Source of the DNA: an uncultured Actinomycetes bacterium
GTDB taxonomy: Bacteria > Actinomycetota > Acidimicrobiia > Acidimicrobiales > Microtrichaceae
Assembly (NCBI GenBank): GCA_903930035.1
Contig: CAIYXG010000096.1
Coordinates: forward strand, 1 to 6,357
DNA: 6,357 nt
Direction of reading: 5' to 3'
Part shown: piece after piece, positions 1 to 6,006 of the stretch
Layout of the letters: each line of letters starts with the position of its first letter
Numbering within the stretch: position 1 is the stretch's first letter
Made by a program: the position numbers and the translations under genes
The notes under the pieces: generated by a model
The model's input: only the letters and a program-made list of their open reading frames with translations
The model's database searches: none
What the model was told of the DNA's origin: nothing

Positions 1-1527
1 CCGCTCCCCCAGACCCGGTTCGTGCTCCGCAAGGCGCTCGCGCTGGACCTCCCGGTGGTGCTGGTGGTCAACAAGGTGGACCGTCCCGACGCCCGGATCG
101 CCGAGGTCGTGGCCGAGGTCGAGGAGCTGTTCCTCGACGTCGACGCCGACGTGCACCACCTGGGCTTCCCGGTCGTCTACACGAACGCCCGCGACGGCCG
201 GGCGTCGCTCACCGAGCCCTCCGGCGTCGACGACCTGGACCAGGACCTGGCCCCGCTGATCCGGACGCTGGTCGAGCACCTGCCCGCCCCCACCCACGAG
301 CCGGGCCACCCGCTCCAGGCATGGGTGACCAACCTGGACGCCTCCAAGTTCGTCGGCCGTCTGGCGCTGTGCCGGGTGATGGAGGGCACCATCCGGAAGG
401 GCCAGCAGATCACCCGGTGCCGGACCGACGGCACCACCGAGCGGGCCAAGGTCGCCGTGCTCTACACCACCGAGAACCACGAGCGGGTCGAGTGCGACTC
501 GGCCGGCCCGGGCGAGATCGTGGCCGTGGCCGGCATCGACGACGTCGACATCGGCGAGACGCTGGCCGACCTCGAGGACCCGCGGCCGCTCCCGGTCATC
601 AGTGTCGACGAGCCCAGCCTGGCCATGACCATCGGCATCAACACCTCGCCGCTGGCCGGCAAGGACGGCACCCAGATGACGGCGCGCCTGGTCAAGGGCC
701 GCCTCGACGCCGAGCTGGTCGGCAACGTGAGCCTGCGCGTGCTGCCGACCGACCGGCCCGACGCCTGGGAGGTGCACGCCCGGGGCGAGCTGCAGCTCGC
801 CGTGCTGGTCGAGACCATGCGCCGCGAGGGGTTCGAGCTCACCGTCGGCAAGCCGCAGGTCGTCACCCGCGAGATCGACGGCACGCTCCACGAGCCGGTG
901 GAGGCCGTGACGATCGACGTGCCCGAGGAGTACCTCGGCGCCGTCACCCAGCTCCTGGCCAGCCGGAAGGGCCAGATGTCGGAGATGGTGAACCACGGCA
1001 CCGGCTGGGTCCGGCTGGACTTCCGCGTCCCGGCACGGGGCCTCCTGGGGTTCCGTACCGAGTTCCTGACCGAGACCCGCGGCACCGGCGTCCTCAACTC
1101 GGTGTTCGACGGGTGGGCCCCGTGGTTCGGCGAGATCCGGTCCCGCGAGCGGGGCTCGGTCGTGGCCGACCGGACCGGCAAGGTGACCACCAACGCCATT
1201 GCGCAGGTGCAGGAGCGGGCGACGCTCTTCGTGGGCGCGACCGAGGAGGTCTACGAGGGCATGGTCGTCGGCGAGAACTCCCGGCTCGAGGACATGGACG
1301 TGAACATCTGCCGCGAGAAGAAGCTGAACAACATCCGGTCGTCGACGGCCGAGATCTCCGAGAAGATCACGCCGCCCCGGCGGATGTCGCTCGAGCAGGC
1401 GCTGGAGTTCCTGGCCGAGGACGAGTGCGTCGAGGTCACGCCCGGGGCCGTGCGCATCCGCAAGGTGCACCTCGACGCCGGCGAGCGCGCCCGCATCACC
1501 AAGCAGCTGAAGAACGCCCGCGGCTAA
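1..1527 (+). CDS. typA: Translational GTPase TypA/BipA, 5'-truncated by the window edge
   Basis: The reading frame is open from base 1 and ends at TAA (1525-1527), giving 508 residues of a protein that is usually a little over 600. Roughly the first 100 residues are missing, including the P-loop, switch I and the DTPGH G3 motif. The fragment opens with PLPQTRFVLRKAL, then the G4 motif NKVD (fragment residues 24-27), followed by the domain II beta-barrel, the EF-G-like domain III and domain V (ARGLLGFRTEFLT), and the TypA-specific C-terminal domain (NNIRSS, then PPRRMSLEQALEFLAEDE and VEVTPGAVRIRK). TypA binds the 70S ribosome at the elongation-factor site and is linked in other bacteria to ribosome assembly, stress and low-temperature growth. 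The GTG at 22 is an internal valine, not the start. The position of the usual G5 SA motif reads TNARDG, a mild deviation. Identity is very secure from length, order and motifs; promoter and true start lie outside the window. Confidence 0.97.
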   Translation, partial: PLPQTRFVLRKALALDLPVVLVVNKVDRPDARIAEVVAEVEELFLDVDADVHHLGFPVVYTNARDGRASLTEPSGVDDLDQDLAPLIRTLVEHLPAPTHEPGHPLQAWVTNLDASKFVGRLALCRVMEGTIRKGQQITRCRTDGTTERAKVAVLYTTENHERVECDSAGPGEIVAVAGIDDVDIGETLADLEDPRPLPVISVDEPSLAMTIGINTSPLAGKDGTQMTARLVKGRLDAELVGNVSLRVLPTDRPDAWEVHARGELQLAVLVETMRREGFELTVGKPQVVTREIDGTLHEPVEAVTIDVPEEYLGAVTQLLASRKGQMSEMVNHGTGWVRLDFRVPARGLLGFRTEFLTETRGTGVLNSVFDGWAPWFGEIRSRERGSVVADRTGKVTTNAIAQVQERATLFVGATEEVYEGMVVGENSRLEDMDVNICREKKLNNIRSSTAEISEKITPPRRMSLEQALEFLAEDECVEVTPGAVRIRKVHLDAGERARITKQLKNARG

Positions 1528-1534
1528 ATACGAC

Positions 1535-1563
1535 TTGTCTGGTCGGGTTTAGGGCCGTAGGCT
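1535..1563 (+). promoter_or_regulatory. Housekeeping sigma-type promoter for the DUF4395 gene, leaderless layout
   Basis: A -35-like TTGTCT (1535-1540) is followed by exactly 17 nt and a -10-like TAGGCT (1558-1563). The -10 ends 6 nt before the ATG at 1570, so transcription is predicted to start at or next to the A of the start codon. There is no Shine-Dalgarno sequence between the -10 and the ATG. The -10 sits in the 7-nt loop of a short inverted repeat, GGGCC (1552-1556) and GGCCC (1564-1568), which may be chance in DNA this GC-rich. This is the best-formed promoter in the window. Confidence 0.65.
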
Positions 1564-1569
1564 GGCCCC

Positions 1570-2088
1570 ATGGCCTCTGGCACCTCCCCCCGGTCCTCCT
1601 TCTTCTCGTTCCCCAACCCGGTGAACGACGTCGCGGCCCGCACCGTGGCCACCGGCGTGGTCCTCATGGCGCTGACCGTCGTCGCGCTGGGCTGGGGCTG
1701 GATGCTCGTGCCGCTCACCTACGGCTTCGTGGCCCGGGTCCTGGCCGGCCCCCGGCTCAGCCCGCTCGGCCTGTTCGCCACCAAGGTCGTGGCGCCCCGG
1801 CTCCCCCAGTACGAGAAGCTCGTCCCCGGCCCGCCGAAGCGGTTCGCCCAGGCCATGGGCGTCGGGTTCACGGCCACCGCCTCGGTGCTCTGGCTCGCCG
1901 GCGCCCCCTCGGCGGCCCGCGTGGTGGTCGGCATGCTGACCGGCGCGGCGTTCCTGGAGGCCGCGTTCGGGTTCTGCTGCGGGTGCAAGGTGTTCGGCCT
2001 CCTGATGCGGGCCGGGCTGGTCCCCGAGGACGTCTGCGAGGACTGCGCCGACATCTCGCGCCGGCTCGAGGTCGCCTCCCGCACCTGA
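1570..2088 (+). CDS. DUF4395 family membrane protein
   Basis: This 172-residue protein begins at ATG 1570, the start favoured by the -10 element 6 nt upstream. It matches my recall of the DUF4395 family: FPNPVNDVAARTVA near the N-terminus (residues 14-28), then hydrophobic segments at about 26-40, 43-59, 95-110 and 115-133, consistent with a small polytopic inner-membrane protein. A KFAQ-like stretch (RFAQAMGVGF, 91-100) precedes the second membrane pair. The last membrane helix ends in FCCGCK (135-140), and a CEDC pair follows at 156-159, giving five cysteines in about 25 residues. That suggests a metal site or thiol chemistry, but no biochemical function is known to me. In other actinobacteria such genes often lie near thioredoxin-like or rhodanese genes; none is present here. 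It ends 23 nt before nucS, and read-through into nucS is possible. Family call is fairly sure; function is unknown. Confidence 0.85.
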   Translation: MASGTSPRSSFFSFPNPVNDVAARTVATGVVLMALTVVALGWGWMLVPLTYGFVARVLAGPRLSPLGLFATKVVAPRLPQYEKLVPGPPKRFAQAMGVGFTATASVLWLAGAPSAARVVVGMLTGAAFLEAAFGFCCGCKVFGLLMRAGLVPEDVCEDCADISRRLEVASRT

Positions 2089-2098
2089 GTCCCGCGCC

Positions 2099-2104
2099 TA
2101 GGGT
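2099..2104 (+). promoter_or_regulatory. -10 element (TAGGGT) of nucS, leaderless layout
   Basis: TAGGGT fits the actinobacterial TANNNT -10 consensus and ends 7 nt before the nucS GTG at 2112, so the transcript would begin at or one base before the start codon. No convincing -35 is visible: the hexamer at the 17-nt spacing (2076-2081) is CTCCCG and lies inside the end of the upstream gene. No Shine-Dalgarno sequence is present in the 23-nt gap. nucS may therefore have its own promoter in addition to any read-through. Confidence 0.5.
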
Positions 2105-2111
2105 CGCACCC

Positions 2112-2774
2112 GTGCGGCTCGTCATCGCCCGGTGCTCCGTGTTCTACGAAGGTCGGTTGACCGCGCACCTTCCCGAGGCGGTGCGGCTCGTGATGGTGAA
2201 GGCCGACGGGTGCGTCGCGATCCACGCCGACGGGGGCGCGTACAAGCCGCTCAACTGGATGAACGCCCCCAACCGGCTCGAGACGACCGACGAGCAGTGG
2301 ACCGTCACCAGCCCCAAGGGCGAGGTGCTCACCATCCACCTGCACGAGGTCCTCTCCGACACCGACCACGAGCTCGGCGAGGACCCCGGGCTGCAGAAGG
2401 ACGGGGTCGAGGCGCACCTCCAGGAGCTGCTGGCGGCCGATCCCACGGCCATCGCGCCGGGACTCACGCTCGTGCGGCGGGAGTACCCGACCGACATCGG
2501 CCCGGTCGACCTCATGTGCCTCGACGAGTCGGGCAACGCGGTGATCGTCGAGATCAAGCGCCGCGGCGAGATCGACGGGGTGGAGCAGCTGGGCCGCTAC
2601 CTGGAGCGGCTGTCGGGCGAGCCCAAGCTCAGGTCGCTCCGCGGGATCTTCGTCGCCCAGGTGATCAAGCCCCAGGCCAAGGTGCTGGCGGGCAGCCGCG
2701 GCATCGACTGCGTCGAGGTCGACTACGACGTCCTCCGGGGGGCCAAGGACCCCGACCTGACGCTCTTCGGCTGA
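2112..2774 (+). CDS. nucS: Mismatch-specific endonuclease NucS (EndoMS)
   Basis: NucS/EndoMS cuts both strands of DNA at certain base mismatches and is the core of the non-canonical mismatch repair used by actinobacteria and some archaea that lack MutS/MutL. The protein has 220 residues, close to the roughly 225 of mycobacterial NucS. The GTG start at 2112 gives MRLVIARC, matching the N-terminus I recall for mycobacterial NucS, so this start is secure. The N-terminal DNA-binding and dimerisation half contains KADGCVAIHAD (30-40) and YKPLNWM (44-50). The C-terminal RecB-like nuclease half contains VRREYPTDIGPVDLM with D133, then VEIKRRGEIDGVEQLGRY with E147 and K149, the expected D...ExK catalytic set, plus Q159 and Y163. 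It ends DLTLFG; the LTLF resembles the bacterial beta-clamp-binding motif found at the end of actinobacterial NucS, with one extra glycine. All key residues are present, so it should be active. It lies 23 nt after the DUF4395 gene. Confidence 0.97.
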   Translation: MRLVIARCSVFYEGRLTAHLPEAVRLVMVKADGCVAIHADGGAYKPLNWMNAPNRLETTDEQWTVTSPKGEVLTIHLHEVLSDTDHELGEDPGLQKDGVEAHLQELLAADPTAIAPGLTLVRREYPTDIGPVDLMCLDESGNAVIVEIKRRGEIDGVEQLGRYLERLSGEPKLRSLRGIFVAQVIKPQAKVLAGSRGIDCVEVDYDVLRGAKDPDLTLFG

Positions 2775-2789
2775 CGGCCGGCCGACCCA

Positions 2790-2807
2790 CCTGACAGTCC
2801 GGTCAGG
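2790..2807. promoter_or_regulatory. 18-bp perfect palindrome between nucS and vanW: operator or terminator
   Basis: CCTGAC (2790-2795) and GTCAGG (2802-2807) form a perfect 6-bp inverted repeat around a 6-nt centre, AGTCCG. It begins 15 nt after the nucS stop. As RNA it could form a short hairpin that helps end nucS transcription, but no T-tract follows. As DNA it looks like the two-fold symmetric site of a dimeric repressor, and it would sit about 41-58 bp upstream of the predicted vanW transcription start. The symmetry is seen directly; the role is not determined, and no regulator gene is in the window. Confidence 0.4.
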
Positions 2808-2835
2808 GTGCCACGACCGGCGGGCACGGGTGCGC

Positions 2836-2841
2836 GAGCAT
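2836..2841 (+). promoter_or_regulatory. Degenerate -10 element (GAGCAT) for the VanW-family gene
   Basis: GAGCAT differs from the TANNNT consensus only at its first base and ends 6 nt before the GTG at 2848. The stretch AGCATCTG followed by a GC-only spacer and GTG is nearly the same as the sequence before the acyltransferase start at 4584. No -35 is evident at the expected spacing. This is weaker than the other -10 elements and is used mainly to choose between two possible starts. Confidence 0.3.
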
Positions 2842-2847
2842 CTGGGC

Positions 2848-4527
2848 GTGCCGTCCCCCTCCCGCCGCTGGCTGCTGGTCGCCGCCGCGCCCGTCGCGGT
2901 GCTGGCCGTGCTGTTCGTGGCCTGGGGCGTCGACTCGGCGGTGGGCGGCGACTCGGCCCCCCGCAACACCCGCGTGGCGGGCAACCCCGTGGGCGGGCAG
3001 TCCCCCGCGCAGGTCCGGGAGTCGGTGGCCCTGATGGCGCTGACGTTCGCCTCGACGCCGGTCGAGCTGCGCAACGGCGAGGAGGTCCTCACCGACACCG
3101 CCGGCAACCTCGGCCTCGCCGTGGACCAGCCTGCGGCAGTGGCGGCGGCCCGGACGGGCGACCAGGGGTTCGTGCTCCTCCGGCCGTTCCGGTGGCTGGG
3201 CTCGCTCGTCCGAACACGGGACCTCCCCCTGCCGCTCACCGTCGACCGGGACACGCTGGACCCGGCGCTGGCCCGGCTCGAGGGCGCGCGGCGCGTGCTC
3301 GCGGTCGAGCCCCGGCTCGAGGCCACGAAGGACGCAGTGACCATGGTCCCCGGCGCGAACGGCAAGGAGCTCACGACCGACTCGGTCGCCCGGTCGCTGC
3401 CCACGTCGGTGGCCCGCGTCCAGCGGCCCGTGGCCGTGCGCGTGCGCCAGGAGGTCGTGCGTCCGACCATGGGCGACGCCGAGGTCGCGGCGCTCGCCGA
3501 GCGGGCGCAGCAGGTCACCGAGGGGGAGATCACGCTCTCGGCCGCCGGCCTCTCGGTGAAGATCCCGGGCCGGGAGTTCCGGCCGGCGTTCACCCTGGTA
3601 CCCGCTGGTCCCGGCCGACCGCAGCCTGCGCTCTCCCTCGACCAGGCCAAGGTCACACGGCTCGTGCAGTCCCAGGCCTCCGGGGGACCGGCCCGCGACG
3701 GCGGGGGCGCCAACCCCACCGGTGTCCGCTTCACCATCCAGAACGGCGTCCCCGTGCCGGTCCCCGGCCGTGACGCCGTGTCCTGCTGCGGGCCCGACGC
3801 GCCACGGCTGATCATGGAGGGCCTGCTCGAGGGCCGGACCACGATCGAGGTCCCGGCCGAGACCGTCACCGCGGCACAGGGTGTCGAGTGGGCCAGCACG
3901 CTCGGCGTCAAGGAGGTCGTCGGGCAGTTCACCACCCAGCACCCGGCCGGCCAGCCCCGCGTGCGCAACATCCACCGCATCGCCGACCTGACCCGTGGCG
4001 TGCTCATCCCGCCGGGCGAGACGTTCTCGATCAACAAGTTCGTCGGCCGGCGCACCACGCAGGACGGCTTCGTCAGCGCACCGGCCATTGCCGACGGGCA
4101 GTTCGTGGACGACGTCGGCGGCGGCGTGAGCCAGTTCGCCACCACGACCTTCAACGCCGCGTTCTTCGGCGGTCTCGACATCCCTGCCTACAAGCCCCAC
4201 TCCATCTACATCAGCCGGTACCCCTTCGGCCGGGAGGCCACGCTGGCCTACCCCGGCGTGGACCTGGCGATCCGCAACAACACGCCCTACGGCGTCGTCC
4301 TCTGGCCCACCTACACCGCCAGCTCCATCACCGTGCAGCTCTGGTCCACACGCTTTGCCACCGGCGAGCAGACCGGACAGACGGGTGGCAACGGGACCCC
4401 GACCGGTCCGGCCGCCCCGGCCCGCTGCGGCCGGGTGGTGACCGAGCGCACCCGGACCTTCGTCGACGGCCGCACCGCCAAGGACCGCTTCTACGCCAAC
4501 TACAACTGCAACCCGCCCAAGTCCTGA
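2848..4527 (+). CDS. Membrane-anchored VanW family protein with peptidoglycan-binding-like region
   Basis: The GTG at 2848 gives 559 residues; an in-frame GTG at 2830 would add six. I prefer 2848 because of the -10-like hexamer 6 nt upstream, but neither start has a Shine-Dalgarno sequence. The N-terminus has two arginines (6-7) and a hydrophobic stretch to about residue 28, a signal anchor placing the rest outside the membrane. Residues about 40-290 resemble the YoaR-like putative peptidoglycan-binding repeats, for example LTDTAGNLGLAVD (81-93), and end in a glycine-rich linker (278-292). The VanW domain spans about 359-499, with IADLTRGVLIPPGETFS and the signature GGGVSQF (424-430). A charged tail with TRTFVDGRT closes the protein. 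There is a CC pair at 313-314 and single cysteines at 527 and 554 that could form disulfides outside the cell. VanW occurs in some vancomycin-resistance clusters, but its role is unclear. No van genes are here, so this is a general envelope protein rather than evidence of resistance. Confidence 0.92.
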   Translation: MPSPSRRWLLVAAAPVAVLAVLFVAWGVDSAVGGDSAPRNTRVAGNPVGGQSPAQVRESVALMALTFASTPVELRNGEEVLTDTAGNLGLAVDQPAAVAAARTGDQGFVLLRPFRWLGSLVRTRDLPLPLTVDRDTLDPALARLEGARRVLAVEPRLEATKDAVTMVPGANGKELTTDSVARSLPTSVARVQRPVAVRVRQEVVRPTMGDAEVAALAERAQQVTEGEITLSAAGLSVKIPGREFRPAFTLVPAGPGRPQPALSLDQAKVTRLVQSQASGGPARDGGGANPTGVRFTIQNGVPVPVPGRDAVSCCGPDAPRLIMEGLLEGRTTIEVPAETVTAAQGVEWASTLGVKEVVGQFTTQHPAGQPRVRNIHRIADLTRGVLIPPGETFSINKFVGRRTTQDGFVSAPAIADGQFVDDVGGGVSQFATTTFNAAFFGGLDIPAYKPHSIYISRYPFGREATLAYPGVDLAIRNNTPYGVVLWPTYTASSITVQLWSTRFATGEQTGQTGGNGTPTGPAAPARCGRVVTERTRTFVDGRTAKDRFYANYNCNPPKS

Positions 4528-4536
4528 CGAGGTCGC

Positions 4537-4564
4537 CGGGCCCGCGGTGGCCCCGACCGGCCCG
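4537..4564 (+). terminator. GC-rich hairpin after the VanW-family gene, possible terminator
   Basis: CGGGCC (4537-4542) pairs with GGCCCG (4559-4564). Inside it GGT (4546-4548) pairs with ACC (4556-4558), with a 3-nt bulge and a 7-nt loop. It starts 9 nt after the upstream stop codon and ends 6 nt before the -10 of the next gene, a sensible place for a terminator. No T-tract follows, as is common for actinobacterial terminators, and a chance GC hairpin cannot be excluded. Confidence 0.35.
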
Positions 4565-4570
4565 CCTCCG

Positions 4571-4576
4571 TAGCAT
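4571..4576 (+). promoter_or_regulatory. -10 element (TAGCAT) of the acyltransferase operon, leaderless layout
   Basis: TAGCAT fits TANNNT and ends 7 nt before the GTG at 4584. The surrounding DNA is almost entirely G and C, so this AT-containing hexamer stands out. No good -35 is seen 16-18 nt upstream, where the hairpin lies. No Shine-Dalgarno sequence is present. It would drive the acyltransferase and the reductase gene that follows it. Confidence 0.5.
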
Positions 4577-4583
4577 CTGCGCC

Positions 4584-6005
4584 GTGAGTACCGACGCAGC
4601 GCCCGTGGACCCCGCACTCGGCATCCGGTTCGAGGACCGGATGAGCGACTCCGACGCCCTCATGTGGGTGATCGAGAAGGACCCCATGCTGCGGTCCACG
4701 ATCGTCACCGTGATCACCGTCGACGGGGTCGTCGACAAGGACGCCCTGTGGGCCCAGATCGAGCGGGCCAGCCGCGCCATCCCCCGGCTCCGCCAGCGGG
4801 TCCGGTCCAACCCGCTCTCGGTCGCCCCGCCGCGCTGGGAGGTCGACCCCAACTTCGACCTGGGCTACCACCTGCGGTTCGCCCGCGTCGCCGGCAGCGG
4901 CAGCCCCGAGGACGTCCTGGCGATGGCGGCCCCGATCGCCATGCAGGGCTTCGACCGGGCCCGGCCCCTGTGGGAGGCCACGATGGTCGAGGGCCTCGAG
5001 GGCGGCAGGTCCGCACTCATCATGAAGATCCACCACGCCATCACCGACGGCGTGGGCGGCGTGCAGCTGATGCTCGAGATCTTCGACCTCGAGCAGCACC
5101 CGGCGCCGCGCTGCGAGCTCGAGTGCCCGCCGGTGCACGTCATGAACCAGGCCGAGCGGTTCGTCGACGCCTTCCAGCACACGGCACGACGGCAGATGGG
5201 CATCGCCAAGCGCACCCTCGGCGGTGCCGTGGGCGCCGTCTCGAGCGCGGTCGGCGACCCGGTGGGCACGGCCGGCGCTGCTGCCGAGCTGGCCGAGTCC
5301 GTCGTCCGGATCGTGAAGCCCGCGACGCACCCGCTGTCGCCGCTCATGAAGGACCGGTCGCTCTCCTACCACTTCAGCACCGTGTCCATCCCGCTCGACC
5401 GGGCCAAGGCGACCGGCAAGCTGATCGGCGGCACCCTGAACGACACCTTCGTGTCCGGCATCGTCCTGGCCATGAACCGCTACCACGAGGCCCACGGCGT
5501 GTCGCTCGCTGCGCTCCGCATGGGGATGCCCATCAACATCCGTGACGAGCACGCCGGTGAGACCGCCGGCAACGCGTTCGTCCCGGCCCGGTTCGAGGTG
5601 CCCGCCGACGAGCTCGACCCCCTGGCGCTCATGACCGAGCTCCGGGCCCGCATGGTCATGGCCCGCGACGAGCCGGCCAACCAGCTGGTCGAGCCGCTGT
5701 CCAACATCTTGTTCCGGCTCCCCGCCACCGTCGTGACCGAGGTCTTCGGCGGGATGATGAAGGGGCTCGACTTCCAGGCCTCCAACGTCCCCGGCTCGCC
5801 CATCCCGCTCTACCTCCTGGGCCACGAGGTCCGCTCGATCGTCCCGTTCGGCCCGCTCGCCGGCGCGGCCGCCAACATCACCCTGCTGTCGTACGAGAAC
5901 GACCTGAACATCGGCGTGAACGTCGACCCCGCGGCGATCCCGGACCCGGAGCGCTTCACCGAGATGCTGCGCGACGCGTACGCCGAGCTGCTCGCCCTGG
6001 CCTGA
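4584..6005 (+). CDS. Wax ester synthase / diacylglycerol acyltransferase (WS/DGAT family)
   Basis: This 473-residue protein has the usual length and layout of bacterial WS/DGAT enzymes, which move an acyl group from acyl-CoA to a long-chain alcohol or to diacylglycerol, forming storage wax esters or triacylglycerol at the cytoplasmic membrane and lipid droplets. The start GTG 4584 follows a -10 element and gives MSTDAAPVDP. Recognisable parts in order are SDALMWVIEKD (22-33), RPLWEATMVEGL (127-138), the catalytic motif HHAITDG (150-156, with H151 the expected general base), LNDTFVSGI (285-293), PINIRDE (316-322), SNVPGSPIPLYL (400-411) and the C-terminal DUF1298-type domain (about 310-465). 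An alanine/glycine-rich stretch (about 211-235) links the two halves, as is common in the family. Substrate preference cannot be read from the sequence. Actinobacteria often carry several paralogues, so no gene symbol is given. The next gene begins one nucleotide after its TGA. Confidence 0.96.
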   Translation: MSTDAAPVDPALGIRFEDRMSDSDALMWVIEKDPMLRSTIVTVITVDGVVDKDALWAQIERASRAIPRLRQRVRSNPLSVAPPRWEVDPNFDLGYHLRFARVAGSGSPEDVLAMAAPIAMQGFDRARPLWEATMVEGLEGGRSALIMKIHHAITDGVGGVQLMLEIFDLEQHPAPRCELECPPVHVMNQAERFVDAFQHTARRQMGIAKRTLGGAVGAVSSAVGDPVGTAGAAAELAESVVRIVKPATHPLSPLMKDRSLSYHFSTVSIPLDRAKATGKLIGGTLNDTFVSGIVLAMNRYHEAHGVSLAALRMGMPINIRDEHAGETAGNAFVPARFEVPADELDPLALMTELRARMVMARDEPANQLVEPLSNILFRLPATVVTEVFGGMMKGLDFQASNVPGSPIPLYLLGHEVRSIVPFGPLAGAAANITLLSYENDLNIGVNVDPAAIPDPERFTEMLRDAYAELLALA

Positions 6006-6006
6006 C

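Noticed and set aside
321..2774. 817-codon plus-strand frame that could be read as a large protein ending in NucS
   Set aside because: Only the part from 2112 on resembles a real protein; the preceding part is an Arg/Gly/Pro-rich shadow of typA and DUF4395, and the NucS N-terminus MRLVIA fixes the start.
2776..2783. GGCCGGCC octamer palindrome just after nucS
   Set aside because: A self-complementary G/C octamer is expected by chance at this base composition and has no loop for a hairpin.
2132..2794. 220-codon plus-strand frame inside nucS
   Set aside because: Arg/Gly/Pro-rich out-of-frame shadow of nucS with no recognisable content.
1719..4181. 820-codon open frame on the minus strand spanning DUF4395, nucS and vanW
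   Set aside because: It runs antisense through three recognised genes, is rich in Ser, Thr, Arg and Pro with no domain I recognise, and is explained by high GC at third positions leaving few antisense stops.
2848..4527. Vancomycin resistance locus suggested by the VanW name
   Set aside because: No vanA, vanH, vanX or VanRS-type genes are nearby; VanW-domain proteins are widespread envelope proteins in actinobacteria and do not show resistance on their own.
3888..4583. Upstream extension of the acyltransferase frame to 3888
   Set aside because: The extension overlaps the VanW-family gene in another frame and is Arg/Pro/His-rich; the family N-terminus and the -10 element support the start at 4584.
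2803..4617. 604-codon open frame on the minus strand opposite the VanW-family gene
   Set aside because: Low-complexity Gly/Ala/Arg/Val composition, no motifs, complete overlap with a recognised plus-strand gene.
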